A model generated the notes under the pieces. The model did no database searches. It had not been told where the DNA came from and worked only from the letters and a program-made list of their open reading frames with translations. This document shows, in pieces, positions 1 through 13,131 of a DNA stretch of 64,000 nucleotides (position 1 is the stretch's first letter; each line of letters begins with the position of its first letter). The DNA is taken from positions 1-64,000 of the forward strand of contig DATHBT010000101.1 in NCBI GenBank assembly GCA_035295985.1, given 5' to 3'. The translations under genes and the position numbers were made by a program. This stretch comes from JAIVGV01 sp035295985 (lineage in GTDB: Bacteria; Acidobacteriota; Blastocatellia; Pyrinomonadales; Pyrinomonadaceae).

Positions 1-59
1 GGGTGACGCCCTTTGAATTTCGGCGCGGGCGGTTTTTCGGGCGCCCGCCGAAGTAGGGT

Positions 60-3941
<3,882 letters not shown>

Positions 3942-4253
3942 CGGTGAACTCCTAGATTCTTTACCAACTCTATCAAGAGAGACACCCCCGCCCCCGTTTT
4001 GGGGCGGACAGGTACCACTCACTTGTCAGGGCGACTTACTACCTAACCGGCATGTTTCGGTGTTCCGAATAACACTAGGTAGGAGCAAAGCATCAGGCAA
4101 GTGCCATTCCTCGGCCCCGCGCCTCACACATGCCCCCTTTTTAGGCGTTTTTTTAAAACGGCCCCGACCCATCTCCAAAAACATGGATAAAGGATATGAT
4201 TTTTTGAAAACTGGAAGGCGGGCGGCGGCTATCGCCGGCGAAGAGGCGCGCGA
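3942..4253. other. intergenic region, no gene seen
   Basis: This 312-base gap separates two minus-strand genes and must hold the promoter of the receptor and the 3' end of the DUF512 gene. It includes an AT-rich stretch around 4135-4215, unlike its surroundings. Apart from the AGGAG ribosome-binding site next to 3941, I see no clear -35/-10 pair, known RNA or repeat. Confidence 0.4.
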
Positions 4254-5591
4254 TCAATCGGAGAGAAGCCGCGCGAAGGCCTCGAAATCCAGCGCGCGGA
4301 CGTGCCGCCCGAGCCGCCGCTGCAACTCGTCGCGGGTCGTGCCGTCGAGCATGACGGGTTCGTCGGACTTGAAGGCGGCGGCGGGGAGGATGACGGAGTC
4401 GCCGCCGAGCCGGTCGCGCGCGGCCAGCACGTCGCGGCCGGTGATGAGGCCGGCGACGACGATGTCCGGGCCGAAGTAGTCGTTCTCGACGGCGACCGTT
4501 TGCAGCCGCGTGCCGAAGCGCGCGTTAAGCCCTTCGAGGAGCGGGGCGAGGACGGGCGCGAACAGCGTGCCGGTGAGGACGGAGGCGTTCAGACGGGCCG
4601 CGCGGGGCGGGCGGCGCTCCAGCCGGCGGCGCAGGCGCGCGAACTCCTCGCGGAACGAACGGACCATCCCGACGCCGTCCTCGATCTGCGGGTAGTCGCC
4701 GTAGTGGCGGCGCGAGGGCACGTCGAGGCCGGCGCGCAGGTAAATCTCGTCGCCGAGGAAGGCGAAGGTCGTGCCCAGCCGCGCGCGGAGCCGCTTCTGC
4801 ACGGGTTCGATCTCCGCAATAACGCGGCGGCAGAACTCGGCCGTGACGGGCGTCAGGCGCTCGTCCGTGAGATACCGCGTCAGGCCGAGCGGCACGACGG
4901 CGACGCTACGGACGCGCGGGTACTCGGCCGCGAGGTCGTCGATTGTTTTGAGCAGCACCTCGCCGTCGTTGATGCCGGGGCACAGCACGACCTGCGCGTG
5001 AATCTCGATGCCGGCGTCCATCATCCGGCGCATCTTCTCTGAAATGTCAGCCCGCCGCTCGTCGATGCCGAGCAGCAGCGCGCGCACCCTGAGATCGGTC
5101 GCGTGGACGGAGACGTACTGCGGGGTGAGCCGCTGCTCGATGACGCGCCGCATCTCGGCCTCCGTGATCGAGGTGAGCGTCGTGTAGTTGCCGTAGAGGA
5201 AGGAGAGGCGCACGTCCTCGTCGCGGAAGAAGAGGGCGGGGCGCGCGTCGGGCGGGTTGCCCTTGCAGAAGCAGAACAGGCACTCGTTGGCGCACTGGCG
5301 CGGGGCGATGTTCTCGAAGGAGAGGCCGAAGTCCTCGCCCTCGCCGCGCTCTATCCCGACCTCCCACTCCTCACCCGTGCGCTTCAGAACGTCGAGCGTA
5401 AGCTCCGTTTCGCCGCCCGTCTGGAAGCGAAAATCGAGGTAGTCGCGCACCGTCCGGCCGTTGACTTTGATGACGCGGTCGCCCGGCTCAAGCTCAAGCT
5501 CCGCGGCGAGACTGCCGGGCTCAACATTCGTGATCTCGACGCCGCGTCGGCGAATCTGCGTGACGGCCGGTGTGACTGCGAACTCGTACAT
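4254..5591 (-). CDS. DUF512 family PDZ/radical SAM-like Fe-S protein
   Basis: A 445-residue cytosolic protein. Residues 15-75 look like a PDZ-type domain (VEPGSLAAELELEPGDRVI). C100-x3-C104-x2-C107 follows, in RQCANECLFCFC, the cysteine pattern of a radical SAM 4Fe-4S cluster, and then the C-terminal DUF512 region. The architecture matches the COG1625 Fe-S oxidoreductases related to NifB/MoaA; the reaction of this family is not established. The start is the ATG at 5591, with GGGAAGAG upstream; the track start at 5624 adds 11 unlikely residues. It appears to be a single-gene unit. Confidence 0.85.
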   Translation of the reverse strand: MYEFAVTPAVTQIRRRGVEITNVEPGSLAAELELEPGDRVIKVNGRTVRDYLDFRFQTGGETELTLDVLKRTGEEWEVGIERGEGEDFGLSFENIAPRQCANECLFCFCKGNPPDARPALFFRDEDVRLSFLYGNYTTLTSITEAEMRRVIEQRLTPQYVSVHATDLRVRALLLGIDERRADISEKMRRMMDAGIEIHAQVVLCPGINDGEVLLKTIDDLAAEYPRVRSVAVVPLGLTRYLTDERLTPVTAEFCRRVIAEIEPVQKRLRARLGTTFAFLGDEIYLRAGLDVPSRRHYGDYPQIEDGVGMVRSFREEFARLRRRLERRPPRAARLNASVLTGTLFAPVLAPLLEGLNARFGTRLQTVAVENDYFGPDIVVAGLITGRDVLAARDRLGGDSVILPAAAFKSDEPVMLDGTTRDELQRRLGRHVRALDFEAFARLLSD

Positions 5592-6001
5592 CTCTCTTCC
5601 CGTAAACCTTCCGCCGCGCCCCACGGACGCGACCAGGACACCCGCGCGAACCCGACAGTATCACCCGGCGGACGCTGAGGGCACAACCGGCGGCGACGTA
5701 GCAAGCCCCTTGAATTTAGGCGAAAGGGTTCGGATGAGCGCGAGGCCCGCGCGGTTGCAGAAGCGGCGCGGGCCGATGGCCGCGCTCGGAAATCGCCGGC
5801 ATGACGGCGGAAAAAAGGATGCGCCTTGACACCCCGGCGCGCCAGACCCTAATCTGTTTTCGGGCGCATCGCACGCGCCCGCCTGCCCCGCTTAACCCCT
5901 CAACAACGCGGCCCGCGCGAGTCAATTTACGGCCGCGCGTCCTGAGTCTTCCCGGCCCTCCGTCTGATCGTTTCCGTCCGCCGAACGCTTCAGTTTTTCA
6001 G
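5592..6001. other. divergent intergenic region, no gene seen
   Basis: This GC-rich region of about 410 bases lies between the divergent DUF512 gene and the response-regulator gene. It should contain both promoters. I see no convincing consensus promoter, RNA or repeat in it. An in-frame upstream extension of the response regulator to 5801 has no family similarity and was not accepted. Confidence 0.4.
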
Positions 6002-6448
6002 ATGAGCATCCCGACCCCGCAAACAGATCGACCGCAGGTGAGCAAAGCGTCCGGCGAGCCGCGGCCCGCGGCGGCCGAGAGCGCGCGCGTCCTGCTCGTC
6101 GAGGACAACGACGCCCTGCGCCGCTACCTCGGGGTCGTCCTGCGGCGAGCGGGCTACGAAGTGGTCGCGGCCTCCGACGGCCTCGAAGCGCTCAAGCTCG
6201 CGCTCTCGACTCCCGTTTCCGCCGTCGTCACCGACGCCGTCATGCCGCGCCTCGGCGGGCCGGAACTCTGCCGGTTGCTGCGCGCGCGCGCAGAGTACGC
6301 CTCGCTGCCCGTCGTGCTCCTGACCGGACTCGACGCCGGGGCGCAGACGGACGACACAACCTCCCGGCCCGACGCCCGACTCACCAAGCCTGTCCGCACT
6401 GATGAACTGCTTTCGTGCCTGGCGCGCCTGCTCGGCCGCGTCGGCTAA
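6002..6448 (+). CDS. single-domain response regulator (receiver only)
   Basis: A 148-residue protein consisting of a 27-residue Ala/Pro-rich leader and one CheY-like receiver domain. The acidic pocket is E34/D35 in LLVEDND, the phospho-acceptor is D78 in VVTDAVMP, and the switch Thr and conserved Lys are T108 (LLTG) and K129 (LTKP). No output domain follows, so it probably acts by protein-protein contact, as CheY or Spo0F do. No histidine kinase is adjacent. The ATG at 6002 fits the domain best, although its ribosome-binding site is weak. Confidence 0.9.
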   Translation: MSIPTPQTDRPQVSKASGEPRPAAAESARVLLVEDNDALRRYLGVVLRRAGYEVVAASDGLEALKLALSTPVSAVVTDAVMPRLGGPELCRLLRARAEYASLPVVLLTGLDAGAQTDDTTSRPDARLTKPVRTDELLSCLARLLGRVG

Positions 6449-6470
6449 AGCCCCGCGAGGGAAGACACGG

Positions 6471-6530
6471 CGAAGCCCCTGAGGGGCGGAATAAATTGTT
6501 TGAAATTTATTCCGCCCCTCAGGGGCTTCG
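6471..6530. repeat. perfect 27-bp inverted repeat (hairpin element)
   Basis: Two perfect 27-base arms (6471-6497 and 6504-6530) surround a 6-base loop. The core is GCCCCTGAGGGGCGGAATAAA and its complement. It lies just downstream of the response regulator and facing the 3' end of alanine dehydrogenase. A related CCCCTCCGGGGCTTCG palindrome occurs at 6602-6620. It could be a bidirectional terminator or a REP/MITE-like dispersed element; there is no transposase nearby. Confidence 0.85.
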
Positions 6531-6623
6531 ATCTATTTCTGAACGTTCGTCCGGGGGCGTCGCTCGCCTCGCGGCTCGCCTTGCCCCCGGCTATTACATC
6601 ACGCCCCTCCGGGGCTTCGCGGC

Positions 6624-7781
6624 CTATGACGACGCGCTCGCGCCCGAACGGGTCGAGGCCGAAGCGCCTGTCAGCACCTCGTCGAGCGGCGTGTACTCAA
6701 GCCCCTGCGATTCGGCGACGGCCTCGTAGGTCAGCTTGCCGGCGTAGGTGTTGACGCCGAGCTTCAAGCCGGGGTCGCTGCCTATCGCATCGACGAAGCC
6801 GCGGTTGGCGAGGCGCAGCGCGTAGGGGAGCGTCGCGTTCGTCAGCGCGAAGGTCGAGGTGCGCGGGACTGCGCCGGGCATGTTGGCGACGCAGTAGTGC
6901 AAGACTCCTTCCTCGTAGAAGGTCGGGTTCGAGTGGGTCGTGGGCCGCGTCGTCTCGATGCAGCCGCCCTGATCCACCGCCACGTCAACGACGACCGCGC
7001 CGTCCGGCACGTCCCTCAGCATCGCGCGCGTGACGAGCATCGGCGCGGCGGCGCCGGGCACGAGCACCGCGCCGATGATCAGGTCGGCCTCCGAGATCGC
7101 GCCGTGGATGGCGTAGGCCGAGGAGGCGAGCGTCGAAATCTTCGACAGGAAGATGTCGTCCAGCTCGCGCAGCCGGTCGAGGTTCTTGTCAATAATCGTG
7201 ACCTGCGCGCCCATGCCGATGGCGATCTTCGCCGCGTTCGTGCCGACGACGCCGCCGCCGATGATCACGATGCGCGCCGCGGGCACGCCGGGCACGCCGC
7301 CGAGCAGGACGCCGCGCCCGCCGTTCATCTTTTCGAGGTACTGCGCGCCGACCTGCACGGCCATGCGGCCCGCGACCTCGGACATCGGGGTGAGGAGCGG
7401 CAGCGTGCCCTTGCGATCCTCGATGGTCTCGTAGGCGACGCCGGTCACTTTCCGTTCGAGCAGTTGTTTGGTCAGCTCGTGATCGGGCGCGAGGTGCAGG
7501 TAGGTGAAGAGCAGTTGGCCCTCGCGCATCCGCGGGTACTCGGGCGCGATGGGTTCCTTGACCTTCACGATCATCTCGCCCTCGGCCCACACGTCGTCGG
7601 CGGTATCGAGGATGGTCGCGCCCGCCTGCTCGTAGAGGTCGGTCGTGAAACCGGAGCCAGCGCCCGCGTCGCGCTCGACGAAGACCTGGTGGCCGGCGTC
7701 GGTCAGCGCGCGCACGCCCGCGGGCGTCAGGCCCACGCGGTACTCGTTGTCCTTGATCTCTTTCGGCAGTCCGACTTTCAC
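6624..7781 (-). CDS. ald: alanine dehydrogenase
   Basis: A 385-residue NAD-dependent alanine dehydrogenase (L-alanine + NAD+ to pyruvate + NH4+ + NADH), cytosolic and hexameric in characterised members. The N-terminus [20 protein letters not shown] is the family signature. The substrate region contains TYLHLAPD, and the Rossmann fold has [14 protein letters not shown] chose the GTG start at 7781 because GGAG sits 9 bases upstream and it gives the canonical N-terminus; a TTG start at 7850 would add 23 unrelated residues. The C-terminal tail ([15 protein letters not shown]) is slightly longer than usual and low in complexity. Confidence 0.95.
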   Translation of the reverse strand: MKVGLPKEIKDNEYRVGLTPAGVRALTDAGHQVFVERDAGAGSGFTTDLYEQAGATILDTADDVWAEGEMIVKVKEPIAPEYPRMREGQLLFTYLHLAPDHELTKQLLERKVTGVAYETIEDRKGTLPLLTPMSEVAGRMAVQVGAQYLEKMNGGRGVLLGGVPGVPAARIVIIGGGVVGTNAAKIAIGMGAQVTIIDKNLDRLRELDDIFLSKISTLASSAYAIHGAISEADLIIGAVLVPGAAAPMLVTRAMLRDVPDGAVVVDVAVDQGGCIETTRPTTHSNPTFYEEGVLHYCVANMPGAVPRTSTFALTNATLPYALRLANRGFVDAIGSDPGLKLGVNTYAGKLTYEAVAESQGLEYTPLDEVLTGASASTRSGASASS

Positions 7782-7868
7782 TTTGCGAGTCTCCGTTCCG
7801 GTGGATTTTACGTCGGGGCTTTTGCTGACAGGGTAAAACGAGAACGTCAAAACACAAAGCCGCGCGCT

Positions 7869-8366
7869 CTAAACGTCCGCGCTCAGGCGACGCCGCATGT
7901 AACTTTCGACGTCCGGGCCGTGCGGGTTCTTCAGAACTTCCTCGACCCACGCGTCGCGCTCGAACGACTGAACTTTCAAGTCCCAGACGCAGGCCGACAG
8001 GCCCGCGGGCGTCGTGTAGCTCAGGTTAAGAAGTTCGTCCGAGGCGGAAGTATAGACGTGGTGGTGCAGCTCGTTCTCGTCGGCCCACCAGTCCACGAAG
8101 ACGAAGTTGGCATTGCGCCCGTCGTGGACGCCCAGGAAGCCGACGCCGTAGCGCCCCTCGCCCGCGGCCGGCCGCGGCAGGCGCTCCCGCGCGACGCGCT
8201 TCGCCGTCTCGATCAGCTCCGCGCGCGGCAGCTCGCGCCCGTAGCTGATGCCGTAAACCTTCAAGCGCCAGCCCGCGTCCTGCCACTCTTCCAGAAACCT
8301 TACGGGCCGCGGCCGGTAGGCTTCGGCGAGTTCGATCAGACGCTTCGACTGAGCCTCGCTGCTCAA
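7869..8366 (-). CDS. conserved hypothetical protein, 165 aa
   Basis: A soluble protein of about 165 residues that I do not recognise. It is rich in aromatic and charged residues (EEWQDAGWRLKVYGISYG, FVFVDWWADENELHHHVYTS), with no signal peptide or membrane segment. The conserved-looking tryptophans and the HHH run could form a binding pocket, but no catalytic motif can be named. The start is uncertain: the frame opens with TTG at 8366 and has no nearby ATG. It ends 88 bases upstream of the ald start on the same strand, so the two could be co-transcribed. Confidence 0.6.
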   Translation of the reverse strand: MSSEAQSKRLIELAEAYRPRPVRFLEEWQDAGWRLKVYGISYGRELPRAELIETAKRVARERLPRPAAGEGRYGVGFLGVHDGRNANFVFVDWWADENELHHHVYTSASDELLNLSYTTPAGLSACVWDLKVQSFERDAWVEEVLKNPHGPDVESYMRRRLSADV

Positions 8367-8378
8367 CTCTGCTCCGAT

Positions 8379-8440
8379 CCTTTGCGTGCTTTGCGCCTTT
8401 GCGCGAAACCATCCTCACGCAAAGGCGCAAAGGCGCGCAG
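8379..8440. repeat. inverted repeat of the CGCAAAGGCGC word
   Basis: The left side carries TTTGCGCCTTTGCGCG and the right side the complementary CGCAAAGGCGCAAAGGCGCG, separated by about ten bases. It occupies the gap between two minus-strand genes, immediately upstream of the 165-residue gene. It is one of a set of fold-back intergenic elements in the host part of this window. Confidence 0.7.
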
Positions 8441-8470
8441 AAGAACGCCGCGCGTCGCGGGCCGTCGCCC

Positions 8471-10051
8471 CTACTGCGGCTCGACGTTGTCGATCTGGGC
8501 GCGCTGAAGTCGTCCGCTGTAGTCAACGTAAACCGACTTCCACTCGGTGAAGATGTCGAGCACCTGTGTGCCGGCCTCGCGGTGGCCGTTGCCGGTGGCC
8601 TTCGTGCCGCCGAAGGGCAGGTGGACTTCCGCGCCGATGGTCGAGGAGTTGACGTAGAAGATGCCGGTGTACATCTCCTGCATCGCGCGGAAGGCGCGGT
8701 TCACGTCCTGCGTGTAGATGGAAGCCGACAGGCCGTAGCGCACGCCGTTACCGATCTCGATGGCCTCTTCCAAAGAGTTCGTCGGGATGACGGACGTGAC
8801 CGGGCCGAAAATCTCCTCCTGCGCGATCCGCATGTCGGGGTCGACGTCGGTGAAGACGGTCGGCTCGATGAAGTAGCCGTTGGCGTGCTCGCCCGTGGTC
8901 AGGCGGTTCCCGCCGCAGGCGAGTCGCGCGCCGTCCTCGCGCTGGCCCACTTCGACGTAGCCCATGATCTTGTGGACGGCGTCGGCGTTAATGACGGGGC
9001 CGACCTCAACGTCCGTGTCCGCGCCGTTCCCGACGCGAAGCGCCGAGGCGCGCTCGACCAGTTTTTTATTGAACTGCTTGTAAACTTTTTTGTGGACGAC
9101 GATGCGCGAGGAGGCCGTGCAGCGCTGGCCCGAAGTGCCGAACGCGCCCCAGACCGCGCCCTCGACGGCGAGGTCAACGTCGGCGTCGTCCATCACGATG
9201 ATGACGTTCTTGCCGCCCATCTCAAGCGAGCAGATCGCGTTGCGGTCGGCGCACGCGGCGGCGACCGAGCGGCCCGTCTCGGTCGAACCCGTGAACGAGA
9301 TCAGACGCACCGCGCGGTTCTCGACGAGCGACTTACCGGCCGTCTCGCCGTAGCCCGTCACCAAGTTGACGACGCCCGCGGGGACGCCGGCCTCCTCGCA
9401 GGCTTTAATCAAGTTGTAAGTCGAGAGCGGCGTGTCCTCGGCCGGCTTGATGACGACGGTGTTGCCGCACACCAGGGCGGGGATGAGCTTCCACGACGGG
9501 ATCGCCATCGGGAAGTTCCACGGCGTGATCAGTCCGCACAGGCCGACGGGCTGGCGGACGCACATGGCGAACTTGTTCGGCATCTCGGCGGGCGTCGTGT
9601 AGCCGTGGAGGCGTCGGCCCTCGCCGGCCGTGTAGAAGGTGCAGTCGATAGCCTCCTGCACGTCGCCGCCGGTCTCCTTCAAGACCTTGCCCATCTCGCG
9701 CGTCATGTCGCGCGAGAAGCGATCCTTTTGTTCGATGAGGATTTGGCCGAGCCTGAACAGAATCTCTGCGCGGCGCGGCGCGGGCGTGTGCGCCCACCCC
9801 CCGGCGGCCCCGCGCGCGGCCTCGACGGCGCGCGACACGTCCTCGGCGGTCGAGATGGGGAAGCGGCCGACAACGTCGCGCGTGTCGGCCGGGTTCACGT
9901 TCTCGAAGTACTCGCCGGAGGAAGAGGCGATCCACTCGCCGCCGATGTAGTTCGCGTAAGTTTTGGTTGACTGCCGCGGCGCTGCGGGGACGCGCCCGCC
10001 CGCCCTCTTTTTCGCCGCCGACTTGCCGAGTGCCTTCTTCGCCTGTGCCAT
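8471..10051 (-). CDS. NAD(P)-dependent aldehyde dehydrogenase
   Basis: A 526-residue ALDH-superfamily enzyme that oxidises an aldehyde to a carboxylate. The active-site Asn is N179 (TPWNF), the general-base Glu E277 (LEMGGKN) and the nucleophilic Cys C311 (GQRCTAS); the cofactor-site FTGSTETG is present. A Lys/Ala-rich leader of about 27 residues precedes the normal N-terminus, longer than usual for the family. Proximity to alanine dehydrogenase suggests amino-acid-derived semialdehyde oxidation, but the substrate cannot be read from the sequence. ATG at 10051 is the only ATG upstream of the domain. Confidence 0.92.
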   Translation of the reverse strand: MAQAKKALGKSAAKKRAGGRVPAAPRQSTKTYANYIGGEWIASSSGEYFENVNPADTRDVVGRFPISTAEDVSRAVEAARGAAGGWAHTPAPRRAEILFRLGQILIEQKDRFSRDMTREMGKVLKETGGDVQEAIDCTFYTAGEGRRLHGYTTPAEMPNKFAMCVRQPVGLCGLITPWNFPMAIPSWKLIPALVCGNTVVIKPAEDTPLSTYNLIKACEEAGVPAGVVNLVTGYGETAGKSLVENRAVRLISFTGSTETGRSVAAACADRNAICSLEMGGKNVIIVMDDADVDLAVEGAVWGAFGTSGQRCTASSRIVVHKKVYKQFNKKLVERASALRVGNGADTDVEVGPVINADAVHKIMGYVEVGQREDGARLACGGNRLTTGEHANGYFIEPTVFTDVDPDMRIAQEEIFGPVTSVIPTNSLEEAIEIGNGVRYGLSASIYTQDVNRAFRAMQEMYTGIFYVNSSTIGAEVHLPFGGTKATGNGHREAGTQVLDIFTEWKSVYVDYSGRLQRAQIDNVEPQ

Positions 10052-10057
10052 AAGGAA

Positions 10058-10172
10058 GCTGTTAGCTGTTAGCCGTTAGCTATTAGCCGGAAACTGTTAG
10101 CCGGAAGTTGTCGGTCGTCTAAAAAAACGACTTCACTTCCGGCTAACAGCTAACGGCTAATAGCTAACAGCT
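10058..10172. repeat. 34-bp near-perfect inverted repeat (AGCTGTTAGC family)
   Basis: The arms at 10058-10090 and 10139-10172 are each built from tandem AGCTGTTAGC-like words and are complementary except for a swapped TGT/TAT pair. They fill the gap between the degP-like stop codon and the aldehyde dehydrogenase start. The same word recurs at 12956, 13118, 14098, 14175, 34011 and 34107. Confidence 0.85.
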
Positions 10173-11757
10173 ATTGATACGTGAACTGGAAGATCACCTG
10201 CCTGATCTGATCGCCGATGGAGTAGGCGACGTTAAGGACGACCGCGTCGCCCGGCTTGAGCGTGCCGACGGCCCGCTCGAAGTCCGCGAGCGAGTTGACG
10301 GGCGTGCGGTTGATGCGCTGGATGACCATGTTCTCGCGGATGTCGGCCTCGTGGGCCAGCCCCGCCGGGTCAACGTCCTTGACGAGCAGGCCGCGCACGC
10401 CCTTCAGGTTCCGCTCGTTGGCGAGCTGCGGCGTCAGCTCGCTCAGCGTCAGCCCCAGCTTCGGGCGCTCGGCCTCGCCGCCGGTCTTGCGCGTCGCGGG
10501 CGGCTTGGGCGCGGGCGTGGGCGTCGCCTCGGTCGCGCCGCGCGCGGGGCGCTCGCCGACTGCGATGGACGCCGTGCGCCGCTCCATCCGCCCGTTCACG
10601 TCGCGCAGATATGTGATCGTGACGGTCTGCCCGACGGGCGTCGAGGCGACCTTGTTGATCAAGTCCTGCGAGTTCTGGACGGGCTGGCCGTTGAACTCGA
10701 CCACCACGTCGCCCGTCTGCACGCCGGCCTTCTGCGCCGGCCCCTCGCGGATGTCCGAGATGATCGCGCCCTTCGCCTCGGGCAGGTCATAGACGCGCGC
10801 GTACTCGCCGCGCACGGACTCGAGGAAGACGCCGAGGTAGCCGCGCTTGACGCGCCCGCCGCTGCCGGTCAACTGCCCGTAAACGAACGCGGCCTCGTTC
10901 GACGGCAGCGCGAACCCGATGCCGTTGTAGTCGCCCGTCGAGGTGGCGATCTGCGAGTTCACCCCGATGACCTCGCCGCGCATGTTGACGAGCGGGCCGC
11001 CGGAGTTGCCGCGGTTGATGGCGGCGTCCGTCTGGAGGAAGCGTTGGAAGTTCGAGGAGTTGGGCGTCTGCCGCTCGCGGGTCGAGATGATGCCGGCCGT
11101 GACGGTCTGCTCAAGCCCGAAGGGCGAGCCGATTGCCAGAACCCAGTCGCCGACCTGCGCGTCGTCCGAGTTGCCCATCTTGACCGTCGGCAGATCGCGC
11201 GAGGTGCTGACCTTGATGACGGCCAGATCGGTCTCCTCGTCCTCGCCGACCAGCTCGGCGCGCAGCAGCTCGCCCGACTGCAAACGGACGCTGATGCGCG
11301 TCGCGCCCTCGACGACGTGCTTGTTCGTCAGGATCAGCCCCTTCGGATCGACGATGAAGCCGGAGCCGACGCCCTGCGCCGGGCGCCGCATCTGCCGCCG
11401 GAACATCTCCATCAGCGGGTTGTCGGAGCCTTCCTTGCTGTCCTCGTCATCGTCGTCCTTCTCGCCGGTCTGCGGCGCGGTGACGGTGTCGATGTTGACG
11501 ACGGCCGGCTCGACCCTGCGCGCGATCTCGGCGAACGAGGCGGACAGGGCTTCGGGCGCGCGCGCCACCTGCGCGGCCGTCTGCGCGTTGTTGGCGGCGC
11601 CGAACTGCTGCGCGACCGTGGGCCGCCCCGCGAGCATCGCGCCGACGCCGACCCCGACCACGAGGCAGACGACCGCCAGCGCCGCGATCCACACGCGCAG
11701 CCTTTTGAGGATCAACTGCTCCGCCTCACCGTTCGTGCCCTTCGGAAGCTGGTACAT
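10171..11757 (-). CDS. DegP/HtrA family periplasmic serine protease
   Basis: A 528-residue Do-like protease with one N-terminal membrane segment (about residues 22-44), so probably tethered in the inner membrane and facing the periplasm. The trypsin-like domain carries the triad H147 (TNKHVV), D177 (ETDLAV) and S252 (RGNSGGPL). An acidic insert (KDDDDEDSKEG, about 100-110) sits in the LA-loop region. Two PDZ domains follow (about 305-400 and 430-525), separated by a Pro-rich linker. This is the DegS/DegP architecture used in envelope protein quality control. The gene stop overlaps a fold-back repeat. Confidence 0.94.
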   Translation of the reverse strand: MYQLPKGTNGEAEQLILKRLRVWIAALAVVCLVVGVGVGAMLAGRPTVAQQFGAANNAQTAAQVARAPEALSASFAEIARRVEPAVVNIDTVTAPQTGEKDDDDEDSKEGSDNPLMEMFRRQMRRPAQGVGSGFIVDPKGLILTNKHVVEGATRISVRLQSGELLRAELVGEDEETDLAVIKVSTSRDLPTVKMGNSDDAQVGDWVLAIGSPFGLEQTVTAGIISTRERQTPNSSNFQRFLQTDAAINRGNSGGPLVNMRGEVIGVNSQIATSTGDYNGIGFALPSNEAAFVYGQLTGSGGRVKRGYLGVFLESVRGEYARVYDLPEAKGAIISDIREGPAQKAGVQTGDVVVEFNGQPVQNSQDLINKVASTPVGQTVTITYLRDVNGRMERRTASIAVGERPARGATEATPTPAPKPPATRKTGGEAERPKLGLTLSELTPQLANERNLKGVRGLLVKDVDPAGLAHEADIRENMVIQRINRTPVNSLADFERAVGTLKPGDAVVLNVAYSIGDQIRQVIFQFTYQ

Positions 11758-11965
11758 AAAACTCTTGCCACCTCGACTGCTGTCAAAAAGGACGGGGACG
11801 CGGCGGGCCTTAACTTGGGCTTCACTCCGCCCGGCCGCGCCGCGCTACAACTCGAACCGACTCCAGGGGGACGAGTGCCGCTCCAAAGTGTGCCGCCCGC
11901 CGCCGAGAGGGTCTTGGCACGGAGTATAACACCCAAGCGCGCCGGGCCGCCAAGCACCCGCGCGC

Positions 11966-12946
11966 TCATGAAACTGATCGCTCGGCCTCCATTATTTCCT
12001 CCTCCTCGCCTGCGATCCCGCCCCGCCCGGCCCAGCGCAACTCGGAGACGACGATGCCGGCGAAGACCAGGCCCGCGCCCGCCCAGCCGCGCCCGCCCAG
12101 CCACTCCTCGCTCCCGCGCGCGAGCACCGCGAAGAAGGTGGCGAAGACTGGCTCCAGGCTGAAGATGATCGCCGCGTGCGTGGCGGTCGTGCGCGACTGC
12201 CCCCACGTCCACAGGAAGAAGACCGCGACCGTCGCCACGACCGCCAGATAGACGAGCTGCCCGACGACGCGCGACGTGAGGGCGAGCGGCGCGGACTCGC
12301 GCGCGACGAACTCCGGCACGCCTGCCATGCCGAACGCCGCCCCGGCGGCGCGCATCGCGAGCCACGCGGAGCAGACGAGCGCGGCGATGGCGACGATTTG
12401 CAGGACGGTCAGCCGCCGCACGTCGAACCTGCGCGCGTAGAGGCTGAGCAGCGTGATGTGTAGCGCGAAGGTCGTCGTCGCAACCAGCGTCAGCAGGTCG
12501 CCCAGGTTTACGCCCGTCTCGTCCCGCGGCGCGAGGATGAGCAGCCCGCCGACGGTGGCGAGCGCGACGCCGACCAGATTTTCTATTGACGGCCGGGCAC
12601 GCAGGACGGCGTAGGCGACGAACGGCACGAGCGGCGTCGTCAGCCCCGTGACGAAGGCCGACTTCGACGCGGTCGTGTAAACCTGCCCCGCCGCCTGTAG
12701 CGCGAAGCCCGTCCCCATCAGCAGGCCCAGAATCGCGCCCGCGCGCCACTCGGCGCGGTTCGAGCGCGCGACCGTCCGCCAGAACAGCGCGATGAGCACC
12801 ACGGCCGCCAGCCCGAAGCGCACGGCCATGTAGGCCATCGGCGGCCACGACGCGAGGATGTCCTTCGCCATGAAGAACGTCGTGCCCCACACGAGCGTCG
12901 TCAGGACGAGCGCCCCGTCGGCCGCGAGATTGGCTTTCAGTCGCAT
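11966..12946 (-). CDS. EamA/DMT-family transporter
   Basis: A 326-residue integral membrane protein with about ten hydrophobic segments and two EamA repeats. LTTLVWGTTFFMAKD near the N-terminus and SLEPVFATFFAVL in the second half are typical of drug/metabolite transporters of the RhaT/YdcZ type. The substrate is unknown. I set the start at the ATG at 12946 (MRLKANLAADGA); the open frame continues upstream to 13093, but that stretch only translates the intergenic repeats. The C-terminus ends in an acidic tail. Confidence 0.88.
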   Translation of the reverse strand: MRLKANLAADGALVLTTLVWGTTFFMAKDILASWPPMAYMAVRFGLAAVVLIALFWRTVARSNRAEWRAGAILGLLMGTGFALQAAGQVYTTASKSAFVTGLTTPLVPFVAYAVLRARPSIENLVGVALATVGGLLILAPRDETGVNLGDLLTLVATTTFALHITLLSLYARRFDVRRLTVLQIVAIAALVCSAWLAMRAAGAAFGMAGVPEFVARESAPLALTSRVVGQLVYLAVVATVAVFFLWTWGQSRTTATHAAIIFSLEPVFATFFAVLARGSEEWLGGRGWAGAGLVFAGIVVSELRWAGRGGIAGEEEEIMEAERSVS

Positions 12947-12955
12947 GGGAAAAGA

Positions 12956-13131
12956 AGCTGTTAGCTGCCAGCTATTAGCTGTTAGCTTTAAATCAATGTC
13001 CGTAGCCCGTTGTCCGTTGTCCGTTGCTCGTGCCTGCGCGGCTGGAATACCCAGCCGCGGGCGGCGAGCCTGAGAGGCACAGACAACGGACAACTGACCA
13101 CGGACGACGGACAGCTTTGAGCTAACAGCTA
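12956..13131. repeat. nested intergenic inverted repeats of two word families
   Basis: Outer words AGCTGTTAGCT at 12956-12987 face GAGCTAACAGCTAT at 13118-13131. Inner words CCGTTGTCCGTTGTCCGTTG at about 13008-13027 face GACAACGGACAACTGACC at 13083-13100. Two unrelated repeat vocabularies are therefore nested in one fold-back region between the transporter and the dehydrogenase gene. Confidence 0.75.

Noticed and set aside
6897..8507. 536-residue plus-strand open frame
   Set aside because: It is antisense to alanine dehydrogenase and its neighbour, with low-complexity composition and no recognisable motif.
10174..12162. 662-residue plus-strand open frame
   Set aside because: It is a shadow of the DegP-like gene and of the repeat-bearing gaps; no domain and shadow-type composition.
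12947..13093. N-terminal extension of the EamA transporter
   Set aside because: The added residues only translate the intergenic repeat words and precede a normal first membrane helix.
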